This document shows, one piece after another, positions 1 to 9,965 of a DNA stretch of 64,000 nucleotides (its first letter is position 1; every line of letters begins with the position of its first letter). Both the position numbers and the translations under genes were made by a program. Under the pieces are notes generated by a model that had not been told where the DNA came from, did not search any database, and saw nothing but the letters and a program-made list of their open reading frames with translations. This DNA is from Phoronis australis (Eukaryota > Phoronida > Phoronidae). The DNA is taken from NCBI GenBank assembly GCA_002633005.1, contig NMRA01000133.1:746799-810798 (forward strand). Reading direction: 5' to 3'.

Positions 1-399
1 CCGGGGTGTCGGTTCCACTTTCTCTTTTCTCATATACATTTCCTGTTAGTTTTTTTCAAATTTTGTGTTCATGTTCTGTACTTTTCCTTTAAGCCCTTCA
101 GGCAGTTCTTTTGTTTTGTTCCCTCTTTCAGGGATATTCATTGTACACGCCGGTGGGCGTTTTGTCCATGCCCATCTTGCAGAGTCTTAGTTAGTTTTAT
201 CTATTTACGTCATAATAAATCACAATATTCGCAATCCTCCTCTTGTTTTACTCTGCAACATAGCTCGTGGCGTACCCCGGCAGAATAGATTACAATAAAA
301 CATTTGAGATGAGCAAAGGGGGCGTGGGTGTTTGAAGCGTGATTGAATGAACCAGACACGTTTGTGCTGATACGTATACTGTTGCGTGTTCATCTCTAG
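1..399 (+). other. Intron remainder of the formin gene
   Basis: This is non-coding sequence ending in a pyrimidine-rich acceptor (CATCTCTAG at 391-399), so it is the end of an intron whose upstream exons lie outside the window. I see no other feature in it. Confidence 0.7.
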
Positions 400-2092
400 G
401 AAGCCAGTGAGGAGCTGGATCTCCTAGATGTCAACATTAAAAAGATCAAAGATCTGACTACAAGGATAATACAGTACTTCTGTGAGAACGAGGACAAGTT
501 TCAGCTTGAGGAATTCTTGAGTAACTTTAAAATGTTTTGTGAGAAAGTGCAAGATTGTGTAAAGGACAATGCTCAACGGAAACTGCAAGAAGAACGCGCG
601 GAGAAGAGGCGGCTTGAACGCGAACAGAAGAAGGCCAAGACTGGCGGTAAGTTCTTTTAAATCCAACACTTTGTAACACGTAATCTTATTTTGAAATAAC
701 TAATGACTGATCGACAATCTTCCTCGTTGAAAAAATTAACATATTTGTAATAGTCACTACCACAATCGGAGTCAGCCACAACATTGCCGTCACCATAATC
801 ATCGTCACCTCTTTCTCATCACCAAGTTTGTTCACCAGTAGTGCCGCCGTAATAACTCTGTATACGCACTCCGCCTATACGACTTTGGGTCACTGGCAAC
901 ACACCACGACTTCGTAGCTCAAAAAGCCGAGTCGGAACACTTGCTTACAAACTCCCAGAAGTTGTATAGACTATCATGTACGACGTCGTATCCGAGAAAT
1001 CGTATGGTGCGCGCTCTTTCGGAAAATCAAAAGGGTGCTGATACGGAAATTCCCAGCACGACATCCTATTTCTGTCGGTGGTATTTTAATTCACACAAAG
1101 TCGACTTTCTGTTTCTGGCGGCCGAAACGAGGCTACATTTTTAATTGCATCTGTTCTCATAGTGACGAGGAACGATGCCAAGGGACATCACCTCCTAACG
1201 GAAGACGTATTGTTATACGTGTTTTAGCCAATCAGAGAACAAAAGCATCAGTAGCCTCCTTACTCTCAAAATGATTATCTACATCACCAAATTCTAAAGC
1301 AAGAGACTGGCTGTCTGTCGTTTCGTTGTTTCCACTACAGGTGTCGGGCAAGTTCGCCGTGACACGAGCGATCTTCGAAGTCGTAATTGTCGTATCTCAT
1401 CTGTATCATTTTGATTTTGTAAGGAAGTTCATCGTTGGGGCAACACGCTAGCATGTACTATATGGTTGTTAGTATTACCCCTATGTTAGCAATTAATTGC
1501 ACTTTAAACTTCATTTTGAATTCGAAAGAGAAAAAAAGAATAATTAGTTTTCAGCAGTAAAATGTCAATTAATGTATCTGATACTCTGATAAGTTAGCAG
1601 TTAAAACTTCCATATTCGGTTGACATCTACTTTAAGCTTGCAATAGTTTTCAATTTTGTTTATAGAAGCCAATAACTTTTGTGGAATTTTTAAGTGTTCT
1701 GTGAAGGCTTTCAAAGTCTTGCTTTTTTCACAAATGAATGGAGCTGTCACGTCATTTTGATAGCACTCGTTGTTTCGTTCAGTATGGCTTATTTTAATGT
1801 TTAAAACCATTCGTGAAATCTAAATTCGACCAGGCAACAGAAAGCTTCTGCACGAAACTGAGATTTGCATTTTTTCTGACTTTCTACGTATTACACAATT
1901 TTAACCTTTTCAGACAAAGGCCACGAGGTGGAGCCCGAAGACGACTCGTTTGTGGTGGATAAACTTCTGGGCGATATAAAGAAGGGTTCCTTTAAGCTGC
2001 GTAACGCGCCTAAACCTAAAGAGAGAAAGTTAATCGTGTCACCTGACGAAGTCAGGATGAAAATCCCATCTCATCAAATTATGTCATGCTAG
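400..2092 (+). CDS. Formin C-terminus (FH2 tail plus WH2/DAD-like motif), 3' partial gene
   Basis: Two exons are visible, 400-646 and 1914-2092, joined by a GTAAGT...TTTTCAG intron in phase 1 and ending at TAG 2090-2092. The first exon encodes a charged helical segment (IIQYFCENEDKFQLEEFLSN, then FCEKVQDCVKDNAQRK and a basic RRLEREQKKAK run). This is the usual end of an FH2 actin-nucleating domain, most like INF2/FHDC1-type formins. The second exon has DSFVVDKLLGDIKKGSFKLR, which resembles the WH2/DAD motif (LLxDIRKGFxLR) that binds actin or the autoinhibitory domain. The family role is nucleation and elongation of unbranched actin filaments in the cytoplasm. Upstream GBD/FH3/FH1 parts are outside the window, so the subfamily is uncertain. 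No AATAAA was found close behind the stop. Confidence 0.8.
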
Positions 2093-4478
2093 AATATCTA
2101 GTTAAAGACGTTGTTTTTGTCAGTCTTGTTTTCATCAGTTATCATCAACTTGTTCCATTATTAATATTGCATATTTAGTCATTTACTGGGTCATTGGTTC
2201 CGTTCTATAAAGAACTTTCATGTTAGCATCTATTGAGTATATTCTAATGTCTTACCTGTAAGTGGTAAAAGTTTTTTATTTGCCATGAAACTCATGAAGG
2301 TGTGTTTCAGTGAGGTTTGTCACTTGGAAGGACGTGTGTTCGCAAGAGGAAAACTAGTGCGCAAGTAACTAGTGCTTGTATTAAAATATTAAGTTGTTTT
2401 GTTTGAATTCCTTCATCAATGATGTGGTGACTTAAAACGATTGAATTCAGGATCAACGTACAACAACAATTTGTTGGACACTTCAGTATCAAATGAAGTA
2501 GAGTTGGGGTTTGCCTTTTGGTCCTTACCCGCCTTGAGCGGCACTAGTTACAAACCCCGGGTCGTTCTACACTGCCACGTTCGTATTTTTAAAATTAAGC
2601 CTCCAGCGACCACAAAAATTATAATACTTGTCGTATCTATTAGTATCCTACTGACAGCGTGCAAGATTTAAATCTTTAAGTTTGGTCCCTGTGAAAATTA
2701 TTGGGGACTACAACCTAGGTCTGTAGCCAGTAGTTGAACAGGGGTTGCTTACTTGGTGATCAGTGGACCTTTGCTCTCAATCTTCAACCTCCACCTCTCG
2801 ATCGTCGCCAACTGTCTTTGTCTCTTCCGGTGCCCCCTACCACCATTGTCTACGGCTGTCTTCCTCCAATGATTGAATCAAAAACAAAATAAGTCAGACT
2901 GTGGCGGAGCTCAAGTGCCACTGGTCTGACTTCCTCTGCCCATGCCACAACTACACACTCCCCAGACATGGGAGTTCGCTGCCCATCAGACCAGCTAACC
3001 CCCGCCCCTGCACGTCACCTCCAACGATACTTAGCCACAAGTGTGATGCGAACTTCGGCAGGACCATGCAGTCTTGAGATATGTACTGAGGAAACGTTAT
3101 TTCGTACTTATAGCTGTGTCAAATCATAATTAAACGTTATGCGCTGATTTTCGTGTCCATGTATTGCAATAACTAAACGTATGGGTCGTTTCTTTAACTT
3201 AAAATTTGCGTTGGTTTTGTTCAGTGAATTACAAAAAAGTGACACATTTAGACATTCGTGGCAGATATTGAGGATGTTTTACGAGCTCAACGTTTAATGA
3301 AGGTAAGCAGTTAAGTATTACAGTACAGTAAACTTGTCTATTGATGGATACCTGCAAGTTTGTTGGTGTAAACAATCCAATTGTCGAATAATGTATGAAG
3401 AGTTTCCTTCAATATATTGTTTGTAAGTGCCTCTTCCTCTCACACTTGACCACGCGAGGGAATTTTCGCTACCTAAATAGTAACAACAAATAGTAAGATT
3501 AAATCATGGCTCCTTTCCGTGGAAGGCCAAGAAACTTTAATAAACCTTTAATAAACTCAGACCTCACGTGCACGTCATTTGAGGTCCGAAACGAGGCTCA
3601 TAAAGCAAACAAATATAAATGGCTACGTGTATTACTTTTTAGTTAGAACGACACGATTAACCCACTAAAAAGCATGATACGAGTACATTGGTTATTCCTT
3701 TCAAGAAAACCAACCCTACATTCAAAATATTCAACATCACTCGACCACAAACAATACAAGTAATTTATCAGTGCTTATCAATCAAATGTACAGTAAAAAG
3801 TTATCTCAGGAAGTTAAGCGGTCGACAGAAGAAATTCTACTAAAGTAGCGAGTAGCTTTCATTCCATTATGGATACAACGTGAAATGTCGGTTTTTGACA
3901 TCACACTAAACCCAGTTTTGAGTTTAAAGCTGATCTAATAACTACGACTCGTTTCATCTGAAAATGAGCAACGCTTAGCGTTGATGTAGCCCACCGTGTA
4001 CATCGCATACTGCACCTGCAGAGAATTATTATTTCAAACATTCCCGCATGAGAGAGCGATATCATGCAGACATAAATTAAACCTAGGGAAACGTCCCAAA
4101 TCAACGTCAGCCGCACTCTTCCATTGGAAAACGTATATTAAATTTCATAATGACCAATGAAGGAAGTTAGCGCATATTGAGGTACGTGCAAACATTGTCA
4201 CTATAGGGAGCGCCACAATAGTTGGACACGTCAGAATATGAACGTCAACCGTCTCCATCATAATTGTGAAATTTCATGATTATCCGTCAATCGATTTGTA
4301 ATTTGCACTGACTGTACACCGTAAGTTATAAGCCAGACTGTAGTTCAGGCCCAAGGGTCCAATCTCTTTACTTGAAATCGAATTCAAAATATTCTTCACG
4401 CTTTTCTATTCCACTTCTCTGCGAACTCCAAACAAATGAATTATTATGTTTACGTAATGGCTTAGGTAGATAAATTTA
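2093..4478. other. Intergenic spacer between formin and receptor
   Basis: No exon-like reading frame with splice signals was found. The part just after 2092 is probably formin 3' UTR. A stretch near 2600-2635 (CCTCCAGCGACCAC and an AT-rich tail) has a loose relative at 8420-8450, so some old interspersed repeat is present. Short open frames look random. Confidence 0.5.
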
Positions 4479-4624
4479 TAATCCAAGTTTGCACTCGATG
4501 ACCCCATAATTAAGGCTTAACGTTTGAGTCAAATCTTGAAATTTCGAGTTTTTACTCAAAATCTCGAGATTTACTAAGTTATAGTTGAACAAATATAGGG
4601 GTCATCGAGTACAAACTTGGATTA
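4479..4624. repeat. Short MITE-like hairpin with ~27-bp terminal inverted repeats
   Basis: The left end (4479-4505, TAATCCAAGTTTG...) and the right end (4598-4624, ...CAAACTTGGATTA) are inverted copies with one mismatch. The middle is AT-rich with CTCGAG motifs. A TA on both sides fits a TA target duplication, as made by Tc1/mariner-like transposases. No coding capacity. A diverged relative lies at 7513-7654. Confidence 0.65.
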
Positions 4625-4800
4625 GAAACTCATATGTACTCGACTGAGCACAGACTAGTTGCCACTCATCTTGATTATGCACAAAAAAGAACACAAAACG
4701 CAATAACTTCGAGTACGATTTTCAAGTGCAGAGACTAGGTACCGGCTCCTGATCACGCATTACATCTGACATTTGATGATTGAAAGGTCGCTTGGACTCT

Positions 4801-6888
4801 TCACTTGAATCGACTCAGCACGCGCTTGTTCAGGACGAAGAGAATAAAAATAAGTACTCCTTGTGAGGAATTTAACACAATGAAAATGTACCACACTATT
4901 TCATTATTTGCAAGCATCGCGACGAAACCAAAAACCCAAGACAGTCCTAGCAGAACAAACAACTTGACGTAGCCAGTCAAATGGTTTTGGCGTTTTGCTT
5001 GAGTTAGTTTTTCCCGCCGTTTTATTGACTTGTGCATCAAATACGAAGACAAAAGAAAAAACACGACGTTTATAAGCATGACGATGGCCACGGGAGCTAA
5101 AAAGAGTACCAGTAACGCGTTTCGTTGGGTAATCCAACACATCCCGTTGGCAGCGTATTTGGGCTTAAAATTTTCGAATGGACCGTCCATGAAATTTATG
5201 GCAATAGAGGACAATACTACAACACCGGGAACAATGACTAAGGCGTAAAGACAATATGTGACAAGTTTCCACTTATTTGATAAAACAGTCGTCTTCAATG
5301 GGTTGAGCAAACACCACGTATCATACGCCAAAACGTTCATCCAACAGAACTGCGACAGGCCCGTCCAGTGGCGCAAGACTCCAAATATTGTACAAAGTGA
5401 TGTTATGTCGCCAGCCAACGGGGCAAACAAATGGGAAAGGTTGAACGTAAGCAACGTCAACGACAACACGAACTGCAGTATCCCTGGAAACGTACGATAC
5501 TGTCGTACAAAAGGTTGCAGAATCAAGCGCACCAAAAGACAGACACTAGAAAGCGACATACCTACAATGGTTAACACACCCTTGATACCATTGGGCACAA
5601 TGTAGCATACAAAAAGGCTACCGTTATTGTCCAAAAAGAATTCTCCGTCATTTAACACCGAGTTACTCGAGTTCAAAATAATAGACCCATTTAGCAAAAT
5701 CGCAAAAGTCACGGGAAAATTTGTGCAATATTTGTGGTCACTGTTGTGAACAGGTTTATGGCAGAAGCTTGTATTGAATATGCCCGCACTTTCCTCGTAG
5801 TAAAAGGTGACGTTAATCAAACTATCGAACATCATGACTCTACTTTTTATAAAACGTTCCGTTGCTTCCTCCATTCTGTGCATTGTCTGTGAATAGAAAT
5901 GTATATTTTCACATTGTTTTCTAGTGACTCTTCCTATAAACACAGCAGTAACCAACACCTGAAGACACAGTTCTGTTACAGTAACTCGATTGGACATATC
6001 GGGACTTGCGTGTAAATTAAAGTCCATTTTCAATGATCTCTCAACGAATTCAGAAACGTCCTCGGCAAGATCGTGGCCAAAAGTAAAATTCCGATTTAAA
6101 AATATTGCCAACCGAATTTCGGTTTCAATCAATATAAAGTCCGCCACACAGCGGCTGTTTTTCAAAACGTACCCTGGTTGACATGTATCGAAAGTGCAAC
6201 TGCTGAGGTCGTTTAAACATTGTCCTTTCGACAGCTTAGTTGTTGGCAGACGACTGTTTGATAGCGAAATTATAAGTTTTCCCTCCTCAGATATATCAAA
6301 TAAGAATGACAACGAGAACTTTGAAGGCTCAAGTGGTGTTGTTAGATAACGTGGCCAATCCTTCAAACAAGTCATATTCATTACGCCGTTACATGCTGCG
6401 CACGCAGAATTTTTTATGACCACCTTCTCGTCCTTCACAAATTCCTGACCTCCAATATCGCAACGGTTTTGAGACATCCCTACGCATGTGGTTATGGCGC
6501 TCGAGATACATTCTCTTCGTTCGTGGTTGGCATCATCAAAGACCAATAAACATTCTTCGTCTTTAAAAAGTTTTCTCATCTCTTCCATTTGATCATAGTA
6601 CGACGTAGTGTTGCTATATTTACGGCATTGGAGTGTGACGTTCGAGAAGGCAATAGTGTGGACGCTGTTACATTTGGCACAGTAGAGGTTACTGTACTGT
6701 ATACCTGTGTCCCTGTCTCGCACTGGTAGTAGGCCAATGATGGACCCAGTCGATCGACGGCACTGTAATCTGATCTGATCATCTTTCCAACTTGTGGGAC
6801 ATCCTGTTACCATCAAACGTTCTGCCCCACCGAAACCTCCTGCCCGGCATTCGCTGGAAACTTCGTTGTGCTGGCCTGCTATTGTCAT
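4801..6888 (-). CDS. Methuselah-like / adhesion-type seven-transmembrane receptor
   Basis: A single uninterrupted frame of 695 codons. Residues 1 to ~430 form a cysteine-rich, N-glycosylation-rich ectodomain with NLYCAKCNSV and AACNGVMNMTC motifs. I recall these from Methuselah-like receptors of marine invertebrates. Residues ~437-690 hold seven hydrophobic helices: TM1 (GVLTIVGMSLSS), TM3 with the conserved Cys (SLCTIFGVLRHW), an extracellular-loop Cys (GMCWI), TM6 (LFVLLGLSWVFGFVA) and TM7 (FIVLNSSQGVLIFILFVLN), typical of secretin/adhesion-class GPCRs. I see no canonical HL-T/S GPS cleavage site before TM1. The role is plasma-membrane signalling; the ligand is unknown. The gene has no introns, unlike its neighbours, which suggests a retrocopy or an intronless lineage. 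The chosen ATG is internal: the same frame continues upstream through one TAA into a signal-peptide/somatomedin-B block (see next entry). Confidence 0.85.
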   Translation of the reverse strand: MTIAGQHNEVSSECRAGGFGGAERLMVTGCPTSWKDDQIRLQCRRSTGSIIGLLPVRDRDTGIQYSNLYCAKCNSVHTIAFSNVTLQCRKYSNTTSYYDQMEEMRKLFKDEECLLVFDDANHERRECISSAITTCVGMSQNRCDIGGQEFVKDEKVVIKNSACAACNGVMNMTCLKDWPRYLTTPLEPSKFSLSFLFDISEEGKLIISLSNSRLPTTKLSKGQCLNDLSSCTFDTCQPGYVLKNSRCVADFILIETEIRLAIFLNRNFTFGHDLAEDVSEFVERSLKMDFNLHASPDMSNRVTVTELCLQVLVTAVFIGRVTRKQCENIHFYSQTMHRMEEATERFIKSRVMMFDSLINVTFYYEESAGIFNTSFCHKPVHNSDHKYCTNFPVTFAILLNGSIILNSSNSVLNDGEFFLDNNGSLFVCYIVPNGIKGVLTIVGMSLSSVCLLVRLILQPFVRQYRTFPGILQFVLSLTLLTFNLSHLFAPLAGDITSLCTIFGVLRHWTGLSQFCWMNVLAYDTWCLLNPLKTTVLSNKWKLVTYCLYALVIVPGVVVLSSIAINFMDGPFENFKPKYAANGMCWITQRNALLVLFLAPVAIVMLINVVFFLLSSYLMHKSIKRREKLTQAKRQNHLTGYVKLFVLLGLSWVFGFVAMLANNEIVWYIFIVLNSSQGVLIFILFVLNKRVLSRFK

Positions 6889-6894
6889 CCCCTG

Positions 6895-7140
6895 TTAAAA
6901 CTCAGTCGGACAGTTATCTAAAAAATCAGCACAGCAGTCCCTATAGATGAGGCAGAGGTTATCACAAGAACACAATCTAATAGGTGATTTTCTACGCGAC
7001 GACGCAACACCACAAGAGTCATTGCATGAATGCCAGTAGAAATGCTTGTGACACGTAGGAGGGGCCCCATTTTGAGTTTCCAGGGCGCATGTGACCGACT
7101 GGTAAAGCACAAAGGCTAAAAACGTTCGAACATTTGCCAT
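6895..7140 (-). CDS. Signal peptide plus somatomedin-B module, in frame with the receptor but closed by TAA
   Basis: The 81 codons start MANVRTFLAFVLYQSVTCAL, a convincing signal peptide. They continue with a cysteine module ending CSCDNLC, YRDCC and ADFLDNC, the somatomedin-B signature (CxCDxxC, DCCxDxxxxC). The frame stops at TAA 6895-6897. Two codons later (CAG GGG) the 695-codon receptor frame opens in the same phase. Secreted or receptor proteins normally need such a leader, and the receptor ORF alone lacks one, so the two blocks very probably form or formed one gene. Explanations include stop readthrough, a cryptic splice (TTTTAACAG just before GGG looks like an acceptor), an assembly error, or a pseudogenising mutation. 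Confidence 0.75.
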   Translation of the reverse strand: MANVRTFLAFVLYQSVTCALETQNGAPPTCHKHFYWHSCNDSCGVASSRRKSPIRLCSCDNLCLIYRDCCADFLDNCPTEF

Positions 7141-7512
7141 GTTTGGACCATTCTAACAACCACGACCGCTTCCCGTACATAACCCATACGCAGCAATTAA
7201 AGTCCCAGTGCAATTTTCTTACAATTATCACCAGATCAAACGAACAACAAATACTGATACGGGAAAAAACTGTCGAGCAATCATTGAAATTGTCTAAATC
7301 ATTACGAAAGAATAAGCGTCAGCTGCCAATAACGCTTGTCTAATGAGACGTGGTTTTGGGCGATCCTTCATGACCATTAATGGCTACCCAGAGTGATTTC
7401 ATTATCAAATTCCAGAATTTGTCCATCTGTTGTAAATTTATCATTGAAATGTTTTGTTTCGTCAGATTTACCTTCAAAGTGTCGTTCTACTATACATCGG
7501 ATGACTGTCGCA
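7141..7512. other. Upstream flank of the receptor gene
   Basis: This is the presumed promoter and 5' UTR side of the minus-strand receptor. No clear TATA box or extra exon could be assigned, and I see nothing else in it. Confidence 0.4.
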
Positions 7513-7654
7513 ATCCTATTTCCACTTGACGAATCCAGCACTAAAGCTATAACTTCAAGAATCTGAACTCAAAATCTCGAGTGTTTACTAGAAACCTCCA
7601 GTTATCGCTCGACTTTGTAGCTGGAACCTAGAGGTCGTCAAGTGCGCATTTGGA
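7513..7654. repeat. Diverged second copy of the TCCAA...TTGGA MITE
   Basis: The ends CCTATTTCCACTTGACGA and TCGTCAAGTGCGCATTTGGA are imperfect inverted copies of each other. They also resemble the ends of the 4479-4624 element, and the centre again holds CTCAAAATCTCGAG. Size and layout match, so this looks like an older copy of the same non-autonomous family. Confidence 0.5.
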
Positions 7655-9102
7655 ATATACACTTACTTTCGTAATCTTCCAATTGGAGCACAGAATCATA
7701 GATAATTTTCTTGAGCTCATATTAAAAGAGTGTGTCACAAATATTTTGTAGGCCTACTGAAGATTAGACACCGGGCCCAAAACCAATCTAAATTGGCAAA
7801 ACACCAAAATTCACTCAGCATAGTTAAAGGAGAATGCCACCCAAAAACAACCTATTTTGTTTCAATTTAGATCGAGTAGTTCTACTCGAAAACGGCACGT
7901 TCGGTTGCGCAACCTGACACCTGACGGCAGACGGAGGTGTTGAAATTATCCAATGACGTAATTGGTTTCACACGCAGTCTGTTCAGCAGTTCAAAACACG
8001 GGTTAGTGGTGTCGGCTTATTGCTTGAATTCGTCGTTTAACACCAATAAATCATCAAACTTCGATGTAAAACCCTTAAAAATACACCGAGTTCTTATGAA
8101 AACGTGTTGCTTTATTTCGCAGTTACACATTTACTGGTATTTGGACACACCATAGCCTACAAAGTTCGGTAGGCCAATTTACCAAGGTCCGTAGCAGCCG
8201 GGAGTTTGGGGTCTGTTCGGAGATAAATTCAAATATTCTTCCGTGGAATACAGAAAAGAGAACCTAGATCTGTATTGTTAATACTTGTGATTTTTTTAGT
8301 TCTAAACACACAAAACGCTCGTTATCCCGACCTGAGTGGCTCCGACCCGATCAGGGCCCGGCCGTTGCGGCCGCTGGGACTGGCACGAGCATAAACCAAC
8401 TTGAGTTGGAAACTAAACCTCCAGTCACGAAAAGACTATAATAGTGAGCCGAAGGAATAATGTGTACGTAATTATTTATGTGAATTAGCCACGGAACTGA
8501 AAATCTACTTACTTGTCGGGGGGCGCGAAGTCGGGTTCCACTTCCACAGACCGTCAGGGCAAAGGTTGTACAGTAACAATGATTTGAATAATGTATTTGT
8601 ATTTCTAAATAAAGATTCCCCTAACATGCGACCATAGCACATAAAATCGAGCAATTGTTTCACAGCAGCTTTCTGTCAACAGCTTTCTATCAGCAAACAC
8701 TGAATTAGCATGCGCTCACATGGCCTCGTTGCCCGGTAAATTACCTTTATTGCCGGCATCAAAAGCCAGTAACGCAGTGGCCATTGCTGGCTTCTTAACA
8801 TTTGCACTCACGAATACTGCAAAGGCATTACAAATTGTATCTAATGAGACAGACTTCGTTTCAGTTTTATATAAGCATTGTAGAGGGGTGGGAATAATTC
8901 ATTTTGAAACAGAACGCAGAGCAAACGTCTACATGGCAACTCGCCGTCGCCAATCCCGAATTAGTCAAGAGCTCATCCGTCGAACACTTCACGGGTAGGA
9001 TCGTAAGGTTTCACAGGCTATCAAATCGGACCAGAATACACTGATCAAGAAATACTAGAGAGGCGCCGTGAACATGCACAGGCAACAGAACGTATGGATA
9101 GT
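7655..9102. other. Intergenic spacer
   Basis: Mixed unique sequence. A very GC-rich palindromic patch (8356-8380, GGGCCCGGCCG and GCGGCCGC) stands out from the AT-rich background. A 92-codon open frame at 8720-8998 has no recognisable domain and no splice context, so I do not call it a gene. Confidence 0.4.
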
Positions 9103-9398
9103 TCAGTCTTTGGTAAGCCGGAATTCGTCAGAGAAATCATTGTCGACGAAAAGCCGGCCCGCACAGACACGGAGATGTTTCACGGCCTCATACTTTTAAC
9201 AGCGTACTTTTCATTCTTCACTACCTCGAGCCACTTCCTAAGCATTTCGGGCTCTCGAGGAAGTCGAAAAAATGACATACCCGCTTTCTTCCCAGCTTCA
9301 TATAGTTCGGACAAGCGGGAACGATGCACCGCAGTATAGCGGCATTCACTCTGCAGACGAACCACTGACGTCGCTGCGTCGTTTCTCACCTTCCTCAC
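9103..9398 (-). pseudogene. THAP-type zinc-finger relic
   Basis: On the minus strand one frame reads AGMSFFRLPREPEMLRKWLE, matching the THAP consensus around the invariant F-x-x-FP and W residues. After a frame change at about 9185 a second frame reads LRVCAGRLFVDNDFSDE, which fits the C-terminal C-x2-H and DF part of the domain. The finger is broken: the second Cys of the first pair is absent, the His of C-x2-H is Arg, and the reading frame shifts. THAP domains bind DNA and occur in P-element-like transposases and their host-derived descendants. Here it is most likely a dead transposon fragment. Confidence 0.5.
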
Positions 9399-9583
9399 AA
9401 GTTAACACGACACCTCTCGGGAAGGTGATGTCTACCGTATAAGAGGCGATGTAGATATAGACCGATTAAGACGGTAAAAAAGACTAATTAAATCGGGTGG
9501 CATTCTGCTTTAAACTTGCACTCCAAACAATACGGTTACCCGAATGTGCACTTAAGAACATTAATCCGTTAGTCATGTAGTCC

Positions 9584-9690
9584 TATATAGAATTCCTTAC
9601 AGTTGGACGCACACAGAGACGCTTCTGTGACAGGTTGAAAGAACATCACACCTCACAGAAAAGTAACATTTTTGGCATTGTGCTAGCTAC
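9584..9690 (+). pseudogene. GIY-YIG-like endonuclease fragment, possibly from a Penelope-like element
   Basis: A plus-strand frame reads VGRTQRRFCDRLKEHHTSQK shortly after a YIEFLT stretch. This resembles the Y-x-G-x-T-x-R-x-x-R-x-KEH core of GIY-YIG nucleases found at the C-terminus of Penelope-like retroelements. Stop codons follow at once and no reverse transcriptase was found upstream, so this would be a short decayed remnant. The hammerhead-like motif about 250 bp downstream supports a Penelope-like origin. Confidence 0.42.
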
Positions 9691-9937
9691 AATCACCAAG
9701 CCAGTACGCTGTTAGTAAATTATCTGCAGAGAACCTAAGGAGTTACTGTACATTAAAGAGTCTAGCATGCCACTGATTCTTCAGCTGAATAACATGCAGA
9801 GCTCAGTGACCCTGCAACTGTGGTGATGACCAGCTGCCGACTATTCCGTAAGCCTATATGTATCTCTCACTTCACTCTATGGATGTTACCTGAGTATATG
9901 TTGGCACTTGTTGTCCTAAATTGTTGCAAATATGAAC

Positions 9938-9965
9938 CTGATGATGTCTAATGAAAAGACGAAAC
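9938..9965 (+). ncRNA. Hammerhead-ribozyme-like core motif
   Basis: CTGATGA at 9938-9944 is followed by a short GTC...GAC hairpin (9946-9948 with 9958-9960) and then GAAAC at 9961-9965. This is the order CUGANGA, stem II, GAAA of a hammerhead core. One unpaired U precedes the stem, and I could not find a convincing stem I in the flanks, so the copy may be inactive. Penelope-like elements are known to carry hammerhead motifs near their ends. Confidence 0.4.

Noticed and set aside
8356-8380. Cloning-vector contamination suggested by ApaI and NotI sites
   Set aside because: Only a short GC-rich palindromic patch. The flanks on both sides are ordinary genomic sequence with no vector backbone.
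8720-9339. Plus-strand frames opposite the THAP relic
   Set aside because: The minus strand carries the THAP pattern, and the plus frames over the same bases are its shadow. The part before 9000 shows no domain.
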